DNA of 48,160 nt from Saccoglossus kowalevskii (GCF_000003605.2 NW_003125589.1:1-48160), one strand, 5' to 3'; shown: positions 10,381 to 22,870, counted from the first letter of the stretch. Program-made: numbers and translations. The notes: generated by a model from the sequence alone, not told the origin.

Positions 10381-12600
10381 ACTGGTGAACACCTTGATCT
10401 CTAGACCTTAAGCAGTTACTAAGCAGTACAAACTGGTCTGAACACCTTGTTCTCTAGACCTGAAGCAGTTACTAAGCAGTACAATCTAATCTGAACACCT
10501 TGTTCTCTAGACCTTAAGAAGTTACTAAGTAGTACAAACTGGTCTGAACACTTTTTTTTCTCTAGACGTTAAGCAGTTACTAAACAATACAAACTGGTCT
10601 GAACACCTTGTACTCTAGACCTTAAGCAGTTACGAAACAGTACAAACTGCTCTGAACACCATGTTCTTTAGACCTTAAGCAGTTACAAAACCGTACAAAC
10701 TGCTCTGAATACCTTGTTTTCTAGACCTTAAGCAGTTACTAAACAGTACGAACTGGTCTGAACACCTTGTTCTCTAGAGCTTAAGCAGTTACTAAGCAGT
10801 ACAAACTGGTCTGAACACCTTGTTCTCTAGACCTTAAGCAGTTACTAAACAGTACAAACTGGTCTGAACATCTTGTTCTCTAGACCTTAAGCAGTTACTA
10901 AGCAGTACAAACTGGTCTGAACACATTGTTCTCTAGACCTTAAGCAGTTACTAAAAAGTACAATCTGGTCTGAACACCTTGTTCTCTAGGCCTTAAGCAG
11001 ATACTAAGCAGTACGAACTGGTTTGAACACTTTGTTCCCTAGACCTTAAGCAGTTACTAAACAGTACAAACTGGTCTGAACACCTTGTTGTCTATACCTT
11101 AAGCAGTTATTAAGCAGTACAAACTGGTTTGAACACTTTTTTCGTTAGACGTTAAGCAGTTACTAAACAGTACAAACTGGTCTGAACACCTTGTTCTCTA
11201 TACCTTAAGCAGTTATTAAGCAGTACAATCTGGTCTGAACACCTTGTTCTCTAGACCTTAAGCAGTTGCTAAACAGTACAAACTGGTCTGAACACCATGT
11301 TCTCTTGACCTTAAGCAGTTACACAACAGTACAAACTAGTCTGAACACCTTGTTCCCTAGACCTTAAGCAGTTACTAACCAGTACAAACTGCTCTGAACA
11401 CCTTGTTCTCTAGACCTTAAGCAGTTACTAAACAGTACGAACTGGTCTGAACACCTTGTTCTCTAGACCTTAATCAGTTACTAAGCAGTACAAACTGGTC
11501 TGAACACCTTGTTCTGTAGGCCTTAAGCAGTTACTAAACAGTACAAACTGGTCTGAACACCTTGTTCTCTAGACCATAAGCAGTATAAACTGTTCAGAAC
11601 ACCTTGTTCTCTAGACCTTAAGCAGTTACTAGGCAGTACAAACTGGTCTGAACACCTTTTTCTCTAGACCTTAAGCAGTTAGTAAGCAGTACAAACTGGT
11701 CTGAACATCTTGTTCTCTAGACCTTAAGCAGTTACTAAGCAGTACAAAGTGGTCTGAACACATTGTTCTCTAGACCTTAAGCAGTTACTAAAAAGTACAA
11801 ACTGGTCTGAACACCTTGTTCTCTAGGCCTTAAGCAGATACTAAGCAGTACGAACTGGTTTGAACACTTTGTTCCCTAGACCTTAAGCAGTTACTAAACA
11901 GTACAAACTGGTCGAACACCTTGTTGTCTATACCTTAATCAGTTATTAAGCAGTACAAACTGGTTTGAACACTTTTTTCGTTAGACGTTAAGCAGTTACT
12001 AAACAGTACAAACTGGTCTGAACACCTTGTTCTCTATACCTTAAGCAGTTATTAAGCAGTACAATCTGGTCTGAACACCTTGTTCTCTAGACCTTAAGCA
12101 GTTGCTAAACAGTACAAACTGGTCTGAACACCATGTTCTCTTGACCTTAAGCAGTTACTCAACAGTACAAACTAGTCTGAACACCTTGTTCCCTAGACCT
12201 TAAGCAGTTACTAACCAGTACAAACTGGTCTGAACACCTTGTTCTCTAGACCTTAAGCAGTTACAAAACAGTACAAACTGGTCTGAACACCTTTTTTCTA
12301 GACCTTAATCAGTTACTAAACAGTACAAACTGCTCTGAACACCTTGTTCTCTAGACCTTAAGCAGTTACTAAACAGTACGAACTGGTCTGAACACCTTGT
12401 TCTCTTGACCTTAAGCAGTTACTAAGCAGTACAAACTGGTCTGAACACCTTGTTCTGAAGGCCTTAAGCAGTTACTAAACAGTACAAACTGGTCTGAACA
12501 CCTTGTTCTCTAGACCATAAGCAGTATAAACTGTTCAGAACACCTTGTTCTCTAGACCTTAAGCAGTTACTAGGCAGTACAAACTGGTCTGAACACCTTT
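10381..12600 (+). repeat. Higher-order block, also present at 28244-30480
   Basis: Starts with the shortened ACTGGTGAAC monomer (10381 and 28244) and continues with ordered variants, including the eight-T tract, TTCGTTAGACG (11141 and 29004), AGATACTAAG and ACCATAAG (11573 and 29541). The offset is 17,863 for the first part and 17,968 after about 11360, because two monomers are absent from the first pass here. Within the block a unit of about 836 bp repeats (ACATTG 10924 to 11761; TTCGTTAG 11141 to 11977). Confidence 0.85.
11571..11612 (+). repeat. Truncated 42-bp monomer (11-bp internal deletion)
   Basis: AGACCATAAGCAGTATAAAC lacks the second of the two 11-bp internal repeats, so the unit is 42 bp. 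Identical truncated units lie at 12512-12553 and 29539-29580, and a 41-bp relative at 30481-30521. Each continues into the GTTCAGAACA variant, which carries a perfect steroid-receptor-type palindrome. The four copies mark the amplified higher-order unit rather than four separate deletions. Confidence 0.85.
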
Positions 12601-12874
12601 TTCTCTAGACCTTAAGCAGTTACTAAGCAGTACAAACTGGTCTGAACATCTTGTTCTCTAGACCTTAAGCAGTTACTAAGCAGTACAAACTGGTCTGAAC
12701 ACATTGTTTTCTAGACCTTAAGCAGTTACTAAGCAGTATAAACTGTTCAGAACATCTTGTTCTCTAGACTTTAAGCAGTTACTAGGCAGTACAAACTGGT
12801 CTGAACACCTTGTTCTCTGGACCTTAAGCAGTTACTAAGCAGTACAAACTGGTCTGAACATCTTGTTCTCTAGA

Positions 12875-13035
12875 CCTTACCAGTTACTAAGCAGTACAAC
12901 TGGTCTGACACTTTGTTATCTAGACTTAAGCAGTTACTAAACAGTACAAACTGGTCTGAACACATTGTTCTCTAGACTTAAGCAGTTACTAAGCAGTACA
13001 AACTGGTCTGAACACTTGTTCTCTAGCCCTTAAGC
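12875..13035 (+). repeat. Cluster of one-base deletions in the array
   Basis: Several consecutive monomers are short: CCTTACCAG, ACAACTGG, CTGACACTTTG, GACTTAAG twice, and AACACTTGTTC. Most changes remove one base from a doubled base. The flanks keep an exact 53-bp period. This is either a degenerate patch or uncorrected sequencing error. Confidence 0.6.
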
Positions 13036-13479
13036 AGTTACGAAACAGTACAAACTGGTCTGAACACCATGTTCTCTAGACCTTAAGCAGTTACAAAACA
13101 GTACAAACTGCTCTGAACACCTTGTTCTCTAGACCTTAAGCAGTTACTAAACAGTACGAACTGGTCTGAACACCTTGTTCTCTAGACTTTAAGCAGATAC
13201 TAAACAGTACAAACTGGTCTGAACACCTTGTTCTCTAGACCTTAAGCAGTTATAAAACAGTACAAAATGGTCTGAACACCTTGTTCTCTAGACTTTAATC
13301 AGTTATTAAACAGTACAAACTGGTCTGAACACATTGTTATCTAGGCCTTAAGCAGTTACTAAACAGTACAAACTGGTCTGAACACCTTGTTCACTAGACC
13401 TTAAGCAGTAACTAAGCAGTACAAACTGGTCTGAACACCTTGTTCTCTAGATCTGAAGCAGTTACTAAGCAGTACAAAC

Positions 13480-14240
13480 TAATCTGAACACCTTGTTCTC
13501 TAGACCTTAAGAAGTTACTAAGCAGTACAAACTGGTCTGAACACTTTTTTCTCTAGACGTTAAGCAGTTACTAAACAATACAAACTGGTCTGAACACCTT
13601 GTTCTGTAGACCTGAAGCAGTTACTAAGCAGTACAAACTGGTCTGAACACCTTGTTCTCTAGACCTTAAGCAGTTACTAAACAGTACGAACTGGTCTGAA
13701 CACCTTGTTCTCTAGAGCTTAAGCAGTTACTAAGCAGTACAACTGGACTGAACACCTTATCTCTAGACCTTAAGCAGTTACTAAACAGTACAAACTGGTC
13801 TGAACACCTTGTTCTCTAGACCTTAAGCAGTTACTAAACAGTACAAACTGGTCTGAACACTTTGTTCTCTAGACCTTAAGCAGTTACTAAGCAGTATAAA
13901 CTGTTCAGAACACCTTGATCTCTAAACCTTAAGCAGTTACTAGGCAGTACAAACTGGTCTGAACACCTTTTTCTCTAGACCTTAAGCAGTTACTAAGCAG
14001 TACAAACTGGTCTGAACATCTTGATCTCTAGACCTTAAGCAGTTACTAAGCAGTACAAACTGGTCTGAACACCTTGTTCTCTAGACCTTAAGCAGTTACT
14101 AAAAAGTACAAACTGGTCTGAACACCTTGTTCTCTAGGCCTTAAGCAGTTACTAAGCAGTACAAACTGGTCTGAACACCTTGTTCCCTAGACTTTAAGCA
14201 GTTACTATACAGGACAAACTGGTCTGAACACCTTGTTGTC
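13480..14240 (+). repeat. Segment related to 17550-18170, 21960-22470, 39900-40350 and 43000-43520
   Basis: Shared order of markers: GAGCTTAAG, the 51-bp ACTGGACTG monomer, TATAAACTGTTCAG followed by TTGATCTCTAAACC, TTACTAGGCAG, CCTTTTTCTC, TCTTGATCTC, TTACTAAAAAG, TAGGCC and TTCCCTAGACTTTAAG. The region recurs at least five times in the window, so it is one of the commonest higher-order segments. Confidence 0.75.
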
Positions 14241-15059
14241 TTGACCTTTCCGCTATTACTAAGCAGTACAAACTGGTATGAACACTTTTTCTCTAGACTT
14301 AAGCAGTTACTAAGCAGTACAAACTGGTCAGAACACTTGTCCTCTAGACTTAAGCAGTTACTAAGCAGTACAGACTGGTCAGAACACTTTGTTCTCTAGA
14401 CTTAAACAGTTACTAAGCAGTACAAACTGGTCTGAACACCTTGTTCTCTAGACCTTAAGCAGTTACTAAACAGTACAAACTGGTCTGAACACCTTTTTCT
14501 CCAGACCTTAAGCAGTTACTAAGCAGTACAGACTGGTATGAACACCTTGTTCTCTAGACCTTAAGCAGTTACTAAACAGTACAAACTGGTCTGAACACCT
14601 TGTTCTCTAGACCTTAAGCAGTTACTAAACAGTACAAACTGGTCTGAACACCTTGTTCACTAGACCTTAAGCAGTTACTAAACAGTACAAACTGGTCTGA
14701 ACACCTTGCTCTCTAGACCTTAAGCAGTTACTAAGCAGTACAAACTGGTCTGAACACCTTGTTCTCTAGACCTTAAGCAGTTACTAAACAGTACAAACTG
14801 GTCTGAACACCTTGCTCTCTAGACCTTAAGCAGTTACTAAGCAGTAGAAACTGGTCTGAACACCTTGTTCTCTAGACCTTAAGCAGTTACTAAGCAGTAC
14901 TAACTGGTCTGAACACCTTGTTCTCTAGACCTTAAGCAGTTACTAAGCAGTACAAACTGGTCTGAACACCTTGTTCTCTAGACCTTAAGCAGTTACTAAA
15001 CAGTACAAACTGGTCTGAACACCGTGTTCTCTATACCTTAAGCAGTTACTAAGCAGTAC

Positions 15060-15285
15060 AAACTGGTCTGAACACCGTGTTCTTCAGACCTTAAGCAGTT
15101 ACTAAGCAGTACAAACTGGTCTGAACACCGTGTTCTTCAGACCTTAAGCAGTTACTAAGCAGTACAAACTGGTCTGACACCGTGTTCTTCAGACCTTAAG
15201 CAGTTACTAAGCAGTACAAACTGGTCTGACACCGTGTTCTTCAGACCTTAGCAGTTACTAGCAGTACAAACTGGTCTGACACCTT
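15060..15285 (+). repeat. Four-copy expansion of a rare variant monomer
   Basis: The rare GTGTTCTTCAGACC form occurs in four consecutive units; GTTCTTCAG starts at 15079, 15132, 15184 and 15236. A single isolated copy is near 9826. The last units lose single A bases (CTGACACC, CCTTAGCAG, TACTAGCAG). The run points to a very local, recent amplification of one monomer. Confidence 0.8.
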
Positions 15286-18200
15286 GTTCTCTAGACCTTA
15301 AGCAGTTACTAAACATTACAAACTGGTCTGAACACCTAGTTCTCTAGACCTTAAGCAGTTACTAAGCAGTACAAACTGGTTTGAACACCTTGTTCTCTAG
15401 ACCTTAAGCAGTTACTAAGCAGTACAAACTGGTCTGAACACCTTGTTCTCTAGACCTTAATCAGTTATTAAACAGTACAAACTGGTCTGAACACCTTGTT
15501 CTCTAGACCTTAAGCAGTTACTAAGCAGTACAAACTGGTCTGAACACCTTGTTCCCTAGACCTTAAGCAGTTACTAAACAGTACAAACTGGTCTGAACAC
15601 CTTGTTCTCTAGAACTTAAGCAGTTACTAAGCAGTACAAACTGGTCTGAACACCTTGTTCTCTAGACCTTAAGCAGTTACTAAGCAGTACAAACTGGTCT
15701 GAACACTTTTTTCTCTAGACCTTAAGCAGATACTAAACAGTACAAACTGCTCTGAACACTTTGTTCTCTAGACCTTAAGCAGTTACTAAACAGTACGAAC
15801 TGGTCTGAACACCTTGTTCTCTAGACCTTAAGCAGTTACTAAGCAGTACAAACTGGTCTGAACACCGTGTTCTCTAGACCTTAAGCAATTACTAAACAGT
15901 ACAAACTGGTCTGAACACCTTGTTCTCTAGACCTTAAGCAGTTACTAAACATTACAAACTGGTCTGAACACCTAGTTCTCTAGACCTTAAGCAGTTACTA
16001 AGCAGTACAAACTGGTTTGAACACCTTGTTCTCTAGACCTTAAGCAGTTACTAAGCAGTACAAACTGGTCTGAACACCTTGTTCTCTAGACCTTAAGCAG
16101 TTACTAAACAGTACAAACTGGTCTGAACACCTTGTTCTCTAGGCCTTAAGCAGTTACTAAACAGTACAAACTGGTCTGAACACCTTGTTCTCTAGACCTT
16201 AAGCAGTTACAAAGCAGTACAAACTGGTCTGAACACTATTTTCTCTAGACCTTAATCAATTACTAAACAGTACAAACTGGTTTGAACACCATGTTCTCTA
16301 GACCTTAAGCAGTTATAAAACAGTACAAACTGCTCTGAACACCTTGTTCTCTAGACCTGAAGCAGTTACTAAACAGTACAAACTGGTCTGAACACCTTGT
16401 TCTCTAGACCTTAAGCAGTTACTAAACAGTACAAACTGGTCTGAACACCTTGTTCTCTAGGCCTTAAGCAGTTACTAAACAGTACAAACTGGTCTGAACA
16501 CCTTGTTCTCTAAACCTTAAGCAGTTACTAAACAGTACGAACTGGTCTGAACACCTTGTTCTCTATACCTTAAGCAGTTACTAAACATTACAAACTGGTC
16601 TGAACACCTAGTTCTCTAGACCTTAAGCAGTTACTAAGCAGTACAAACTGGTTTGAACACCTTGTTCTCCAGACCTTAAGCAGTTACTAAGCAGTACAAA
16701 CTGGTCTGACACCTTGTTATCTAGACCTTAAGCAGTTACTAACAGTACAAACTGGTCTCAACACCTTGTTCTCTAGACCTTAAGCAGTTACTAAAAAGTA
16801 CAAACTGGTCTGAACACCTTGTTCTCTAGGCCTTAAGCAGTTACTAAGCAGTACAAACTGGTCTGAACACCTTGTTCCCTAGACCTTAAGCAGTTACTAA
16901 ACAGTACAAACTGATCTGAACACCTTGTTGTCTAGACCTTAAGCAGTTACTAAGCAGTACAAACTGGTCTGAACACTTTTTTCTCTAGATGTTAAGCAGT
17001 TACTAAACAGTACAAACTGGTCTGAACACCTTTTTCTCTAGACCTTAAGCAGTTACTAAGCAGTACAAACTGGTCTGAACACCTTGTTCTCTAGACCTTA
17101 AGCAGTTGCTAAACAGTACAAACTGGTCTCAACACCATGTTCTCTAGACCTTTAGCAGTTACTCAACAGTACAAACTAGTCTGAACACTTTGTTCTCTAG
17201 ACCTTAAGCAGTTACTAACCAGTACAAACTGGTCTGAACACCTTGTTCTCTAGACCTTAAGCAGTTACAAAACAGTACAAACTGGTCTGAACACCTTTTC
17301 TATAGACCTTAATCAGTTACTAAACAGTACAAACTGCTCTGAACACCTTGTTCTCTAGACCTTAAGCAGTTACTAAACAGTACGAACTGGTCTGAACACC
17401 TTGTTCTCTAGACCTTAAGCAGTTACTAAGCAGTACAAACTGGTCTGAGCACCTTGTTCTCTAGGCTTTAAGCAGTTACTAACAGTACAAACTGGTCTGC
17501 ACACCTTGTTCTCTAGACCTTAAGGCAGTTACTAAGCACTACAAACTGGTCTGAACATCTTGTTCTCTAGACCTGAAGCAGTTACTAAGCAGTACAAACT
17601 GGTCTGAACACCTTGTTCTCTAGACCTTAAGCAGTTACTAAACAGTACGAACTAGTCTGAACACCTTGTTCTCTAGAGCTTAAGCAGTTACTAAGCAGTA
17701 CAGCTGGACTGAACACCTTATCTCTAGACCTTAAGCAGTTACTAAACAGTACAAACTGGTCTGAACACCTTGTTCTCTAGACCTTAAGCAGTTACTAAGC
17801 AGTATAAACTGTTCAGAACACCTTGATCTCTAAACCTTAAGCAGTTACTCGGCAGTACAAACTGGTCTGAACACCTTTTTCTCTAGACCTTAAGCAGTTA
17901 CTAAGCAGTACAAACTGGTCTGAACATCTTGATCTCTAGACCTTAAGCAGTTACTAAGCATTACAAACTGGTCTGAACACCTTGTTCTCTAGACCTTAAG
18001 CTGTTACTAAAAAGTACAAACTGGACTGAACACCTTGTTCTCTAGGCCTTAAGCAGTTACTAAGCAGTACAAACTGGTCTGAACACCTTGTTCCCTAGAC
18101 TTTAAGCAGTTACTAAACAGTACAAACTGGTCTGAACACCTTGTTGTCTAGACCTTAAGCAGTTACTAAGCAGTACAAACTGGTTTGAACACATTTTTCT

Positions 18201-19094
18201 CTAGACATTAAGCAGTTACTAAACAGTACAAACTGGTCTGAACACCTTGTTCTCTAGACTTTAAGCAGTTACTAAGCAGTACAAACTGGTCTGAACACCT
18301 TGTTCTCTAGACCTTAAGCCGTTGCTAAACAGTACAAACTGGTCTGAACACCATGTTATCTAGACCTTAAGCAGTTACACAACAGTACAAACTAGTCTGA
18401 ACACCTTGTTCTCTAGACCTTAAGCAGTTACTAAACAGTACGAACTGGTCTGAACACCTTGTTCTCTAGACCTTAAGCAGTTACTAAGCAGTACAAACTG
18501 TTCTTAACACCTTGTTCTCTAGGCCTTAAGCAGTTACTAAACAGTACAAACTGGTCTGAACACCTCGTTCTCTAGACCATAAGCAGTTACTAAGCACTAC
18601 AAACTGGTCTGAACACCTTGTTCTCTAGACCTGAAGCAGTTACTAAGCAGTACAAACTAATCTGAACAGCTTGTTCTCTAGACCTTAAGCAGTTACTAAG
18701 CAGTACAAACTGGTCTAAACACCTTGTTCTCTAGACCTTAATCAGTTACTAAACAGTACAAACTGCTCTGAACACCTTGTTCTCTGGACCTTAAGCAGTT
18801 ACTAAACAGTACGAACTGGTCTGAACACCTTGTTCTCTAGACGATAAGCAGTTACTAAGCAGTACAAACTGGTCTGAACACCTTGTTCTCTAGACCTTAA
18901 GCAGTTACTAAACAGTACAAACTGGTCTGAATACCTTGTTCTCTTGACCTTAAGCAGTTACTAAGCAGTACAAACTGGTCTGAACACCATGTTCTCTAGA
19001 CCTTAAGCAGTTACTAAACAGTACAAACTGGTCTGAACACCTTGTTCTCTAGGCCTTAAGCAGTTGCTAAACAGTACAAACTGGTCTGAACACC
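15286..19094 (+). repeat. Mixed monomers with scattered shared segments
   Basis: Ordinary array. It includes the CACCTAGTTC / AACATTAC pair near 15312, 15950 and 16585; a copy of the opening segment near 17140-17560; a member of the ACTGGACTG series at 17704; and small deletion clusters at about 16708-16745 and 17480-17530. No gene or unique sequence is present. Confidence 0.7.
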
Positions 19095-19970
19095 TTGTTC
19101 TCTAGACCATAAGCAGTTACTAAGCACTACAAACTGGTCTGAACACCTTGTTCTCTAGACCTTAAGCAGTTACGAAACAGTACAAACTGGTCTGAACACC
19201 TTGTTCTCTAGACCTTAAGCAGTTACAAAACAGTACAAACTGGTCTGAACACTTTGTTCTCTAGACCTTAATCAGTTATTAAAAAGTACAAACTGCTCTG
19301 AACACCTTGTTCTCTAGACATTAAGCAGTTATTAAACAGTACGAACTGGTCTGAACACCTTGTTCTCTAGACCTTAAGCAGTTACTAAGCAGTACAAACT
19401 GGTCTGAACACCTTGTTATCTAGGCCTTAAGCAGTTACTAAACAGTACAAACTGGTCTGAACACCTTGTTCTCTAGACCTTAAGCAGTTACTAAGCAGTA
19501 CAAACTGGACTGAACACCTTGTTCTCTAGACCTGAAGCAGTTACTAAGCAGTACAAACTAATCTGAACACCTTGTTCTCTAGACCTTTAAGCAGTTACAA
19601 AACCGTACAAACTGCTCTGAACACCTTGTTCTCTAGACCTTAAGCAGTTACTAAACAGTACAAACTGGTCTGAATACCTTGTTCTCTAGACCTTAAGCAG
19701 TTGCTAAACAGTACAAACTGGTCTGAACACCTTGTTCTCTAGACCATAAGCAGTTACTAAGCACTACAAACTGGTCTGAACACCTTGTTCTCTAGACCTG
19801 AAGCAGTTAATAAGTAGTACAAACTAATCTGAACACCTTGTTCTCTAGACCTTAAGCAGTTACTAAGCAGTACGAACTGGTTTGAACACTTTGTTCCCTA
19901 GACCTTAAGCAGTTACCAAACAGTACAAACTGGTCTGAACACCTTGTTGTCTATACCTTAATCAGTTATT
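19095..19970 (+). repeat. ~770-bp block, copy 1 of 3
   Basis: Ordered variants: ACCATAAG, GCACTAC, TTACGAAAC, TTACAAAAC, TTAATCAGTTATTAAAAAG, GACATTAAGCAGTTATT, TTATCTAGGCC, GACCTGAAG, CCTTTAAGCAG, AACCGTAC, TTGCTAAAC and TTAATAAGTAG. TTAATCAG and TTAATAAG are exactly 539 bp apart here (19268, 19807), at 20704/21243 and at 46952/47491. Confidence 0.85.
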
Positions 19971-20167
19971 AAACAGTACAAACTGCTCTGAACACCTTGT
20001 TCTCTAGACCATAAGCAGTTACTAATCAGTACAAACTGGACTGAACACTTTTTTCTCTAGACGTTAAGCAGTTACTAAACAATACAAACTGGTCTGAACA
20101 CCTTGTTCTCTAGACCTGAAGCAGTTACTAAGCAGTACAAACTGGTCTGAACACCTTGTTCTCTAGA

Positions 20168-20420
20168 CCTTAAGCAGTTACGAAACAGTACAAACTGCTC
20201 TGAACACCATGTTCTTTAGACCTTAAACAGTTACAAAACCGTACAAACTGGTCTGAATACCTTGGTTCTCTAGACCTTAAGCAGTTGCTAAACAGTACAA
20301 ACTGGTCTGAAACACCTTGTTCTCTAGGACCATAAGCAGTTACTAGCACTACAAACTGGGTCTGAAACACCTTGTTCTCTAGACCTGAAGCAGTTAATAA
20401 GTAGTACAAACTAATCTGAA
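20168..20420 (+). repeat. Indel-rich patch that shifts the repeat to ~54 bp
   Basis: Single extra bases occur at CTTGGTTCTC, CTGAAACACC (twice), CTAGGACC and CTGGGTCTG, and one base is missing in TTACTAGCAC. They lie within about 120 bp. Units of 54 bp keep a reading frame, so a 79-codon open frame appears on the minus strand, from a TTG start near 20409 to a TAA near 20168. It has no plausible ribosome-site context, no known domain and is simply translated satellite. I do not regard it as a gene. Its neighbours hold the strict 53-bp period. Confidence 0.8.
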
Positions 20421-20530
20421 CACCTTGTTCTCTAGACCTTAAGCAGTTACTAAGCAGTACAAACTGGTCTGAACACCTTGTTCTGTAGGCCTTAAGCAGT
20501 TACTAAACAGTACAAACTGGTCTGAACACC

Positions 20531-21410
20531 TTGTTCTCTAGACCATAAGCAGTTACTAAGCACTACAAACTGGTCTGAACACCTTGTTCTCTAGACCTTA
20601 AGCAGTTACGAAACAGTACAAACTGGTCTGAACACCTTGTTCTCTAGACCTTAAGCAGTTACAGAACAGTACAAACTGGTCTGAACACTTTGTTCTCTAG
20701 ACCTTAATCAGTTATTAAACAGTACAAACTGCTCTGAACACCTTGTTCTCTAGACATTAAGCAGTTATTAAACAGTACGAACTGGTCTGAACACCTTGTT
20801 CTCTAGACCTTAAGCAGTTACTAAGCAGTACAAACTGGTCTGAACACCTTGTTATCTAGGCCTTAAGCAGTTACTAAACAGTACAAACTGGTCTGAACAC
20901 CTTGTTCTCTAGACCTTAAGCAGTTACTAAGCAGTACAAACTGGTCTGAACACCTTGTTCTCTAGACCTGAAGCAGTTACTAAGCAGTACAAACTAATCT
21001 GAACACCTTGTTCTCTAGACCTTTAAGCAGTTACAAAACCGTACAAACTGCTCTGAACACCTTGTTCTCTAGACCTTAAGCAGTTACTAAACAGTACAAA
21101 CTGGTCTGAATACCTTGTTCTCTAGACCTTAAGCAGTTGCTAAACAGTACAAACTGGTCTGAACACCTTGTTCTCTAGACCATAAGCAGTTACTAAGCAC
21201 TACAAACTGGTCTGAACACCTTGTTCTCTAGACCTGAAGCAGTTAATAAGTAGTACAAACTAGTCTGAACACCTTGTTCTCTAGACCTTAAGCAGTTACT
21301 AAGCAGTACGAACTGGTTTGAACACTTTGTTCTCTAGACCTTAAGCAGTTACTAACAGTACAAACTGGTCTGAACACCTTGTTGTCTATACCTTAAGCAG
21401 TTATTAAGCA
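20531..21410 (+). repeat. ~770-bp block, copy 2 of 3
   Basis: Same variant order as 19095-19970 at offset 1,436, which is 27 monomers plus the five net extra bases of the intervening indel patch. It begins with TTACTAAGCACTAC and includes TTAATCAGTTATT at 20704 and TTAATAAGTAG at 21243. Single-base deletions appear near 21350 (TTACTAACAG) and 21425-21447 (GTTTGACAC, CGTTAGCAG). Confidence 0.85.
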
Positions 21411-21459
21411 GTACAAACTGGTTTGACACTTTTTTCGTTAGACGTTAGCAGTTACTAAA

Positions 21460-22870
21460 CAGTACAAACTGGTCTGAAGAACTTTGTTCTCTAGACTTTA
21501 AGCAGTTACTAAACAGTACAAACTGGTCTGAACACCTTGTTCTCTAGACCTTAAGCAGTTATAAAACAGTACAAACTGGTCTGAACACCTTGTTCTCTAG
21601 ACTTTAATCAGTTATTAAACAGTACAAACTGGTCTGAACACCTTGTTCTCTAGGCCTTAAGCAGTTACTAAACAGTACAAACTGGTCTGAACACCTTGTT
21701 CACTAGACCTTAAGCAGTTACTAAGCAGTACAAACTGGTCTGAACACCTTGTTCTCTAGATCTGAAGCAGTTACTAAGCAGTACAAACTAATCTGAACAC
21801 CTTGTTCTCTTGACCTTAAGAAGTTACTAAGCAGTACAAACTGGTCTGAACACTTTTTTTCTCTAGACGTTAAGCAGTTACTAAACAATACAAACTGCTC
21901 TGAACACCTTGTTCTCTAGACGTTAAGCAGTTACTAAGCAGTACAAACTGGTCTGAACACCTTGTTCTCTAGACCTTAAGCAGTTACTAAACAGTACGAA
22001 CTAGTCTGAACACCTTGTTCTCTAGAGCTTAAGCAGTTACTAAGCAGTACAACTGGACTGAACACCTTATCTCTAGACCTTAAGCAGTTACTAAACAGTA
22101 CAAACTGGTCTGAACACCTTGTTCTCTAGACCTTAAGCAGTTACTAAGCAGTATAAACTGTTCAGAACACCTTGATCTCTAAACCTTAAGCAGTTACTAG
22201 GCAGTACAAACTGGTCTGAACACCTTTTTCTCTAGACCTTAAGCAGTTACTAAGCAGTACAAACTGGTCTGAACATCTTGATCTCTAGACCTTAAGCAGT
22301 TACTAAGCAGTACAAACTGGTCTGAACACCTTGTTCTCTGGACCTTAAGCAGTTACTAAAAAGAACAAACTGGTCTGAACACCTTGTTCTCTAGGCCTTA
22401 AGCAGTTACTAAGCAGTACAAACTGGTCTGAACACCTTGTTCCCTAGACCTTAAGCAGTTACTAAACAGTACAAACTGGTCTGAACACCTTGTAGTCTAG
22501 ACCTTAAGCAGTTACTAAGCAGTACAAACTGGTTTGAACACTTTTTTCTCTAGACGTTAAGCAGTTACTAAACAGTACAAACTGGTCTGAACACCTTGTT
22601 CTCTAGACCTTAAGCAGTTACTATGCAGTACAAACTGGTCTGAACACCTTGTTCTCTAGACCTTAAGCAGTTGCTAAACAGTACAAACTGGTCTGAACAC
22701 CATGTTCTCTAGACCTTAAGCAGTTACACAACAGTACAAACTAGTCTGATCACCCTGTTCTCTAGACCTTAAGCAGTTACTAAACAGTACGAACTGGTCT
22801 GAACACCTTGTTCTCTAGACCTTAAGCAGTTACTAAGCAGTACAAACTGGTCTGAACACCTTGTTCTCTA
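21460..22870 (+). repeat. ~1.4-kb block, also at 42513-43923
   Basis: TTATAAAAC at 21559 pairs with 42612, and TGTAGTCTAG at 22491 with 43544, both exactly 21,053 bp apart. Intermediate order is identical: TTAATCAGTTATTAAAC, TAGGCC, TTCACTAG, GATCTGAAG, TCTTGACC, the seven-T tract, GACGTTAAG, GAGCTTAAG, ACTGGACTG, TTGATCTC, AAAAAGAAC, and TTACACAAC near the end. Homology ends near 22870, where TAGGCCTTAATCAG replaces TAGGCCTTAAGCAG. Confidence 0.88.
22024..22074 (+). repeat. Short 51-bp monomer (ACTGGACTG / CCTTATCTC type)
   Basis: This unit loses one base in ACAACTGG or ACAGCTGG and another in CCTTATCTC (normally CCTTGTTCTC), giving 51 bp. The receptor-type palindrome and hairpin A are destroyed. 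CTGGACTG starts at 13743, 17704, 22053, 23482, 30921, 38073, 40031 and 43106, so it is a useful tag for counting higher-order copies. Confidence 0.8.

Noticed and set aside
20168-20409. 79-codon open frame on the minus strand
   Set aside because: It is translated satellite. It uses a TTG start and exists only because several one-base insertions change units to 54 bp. No domain, no regulatory context, and equivalent frames are closed elsewhere.
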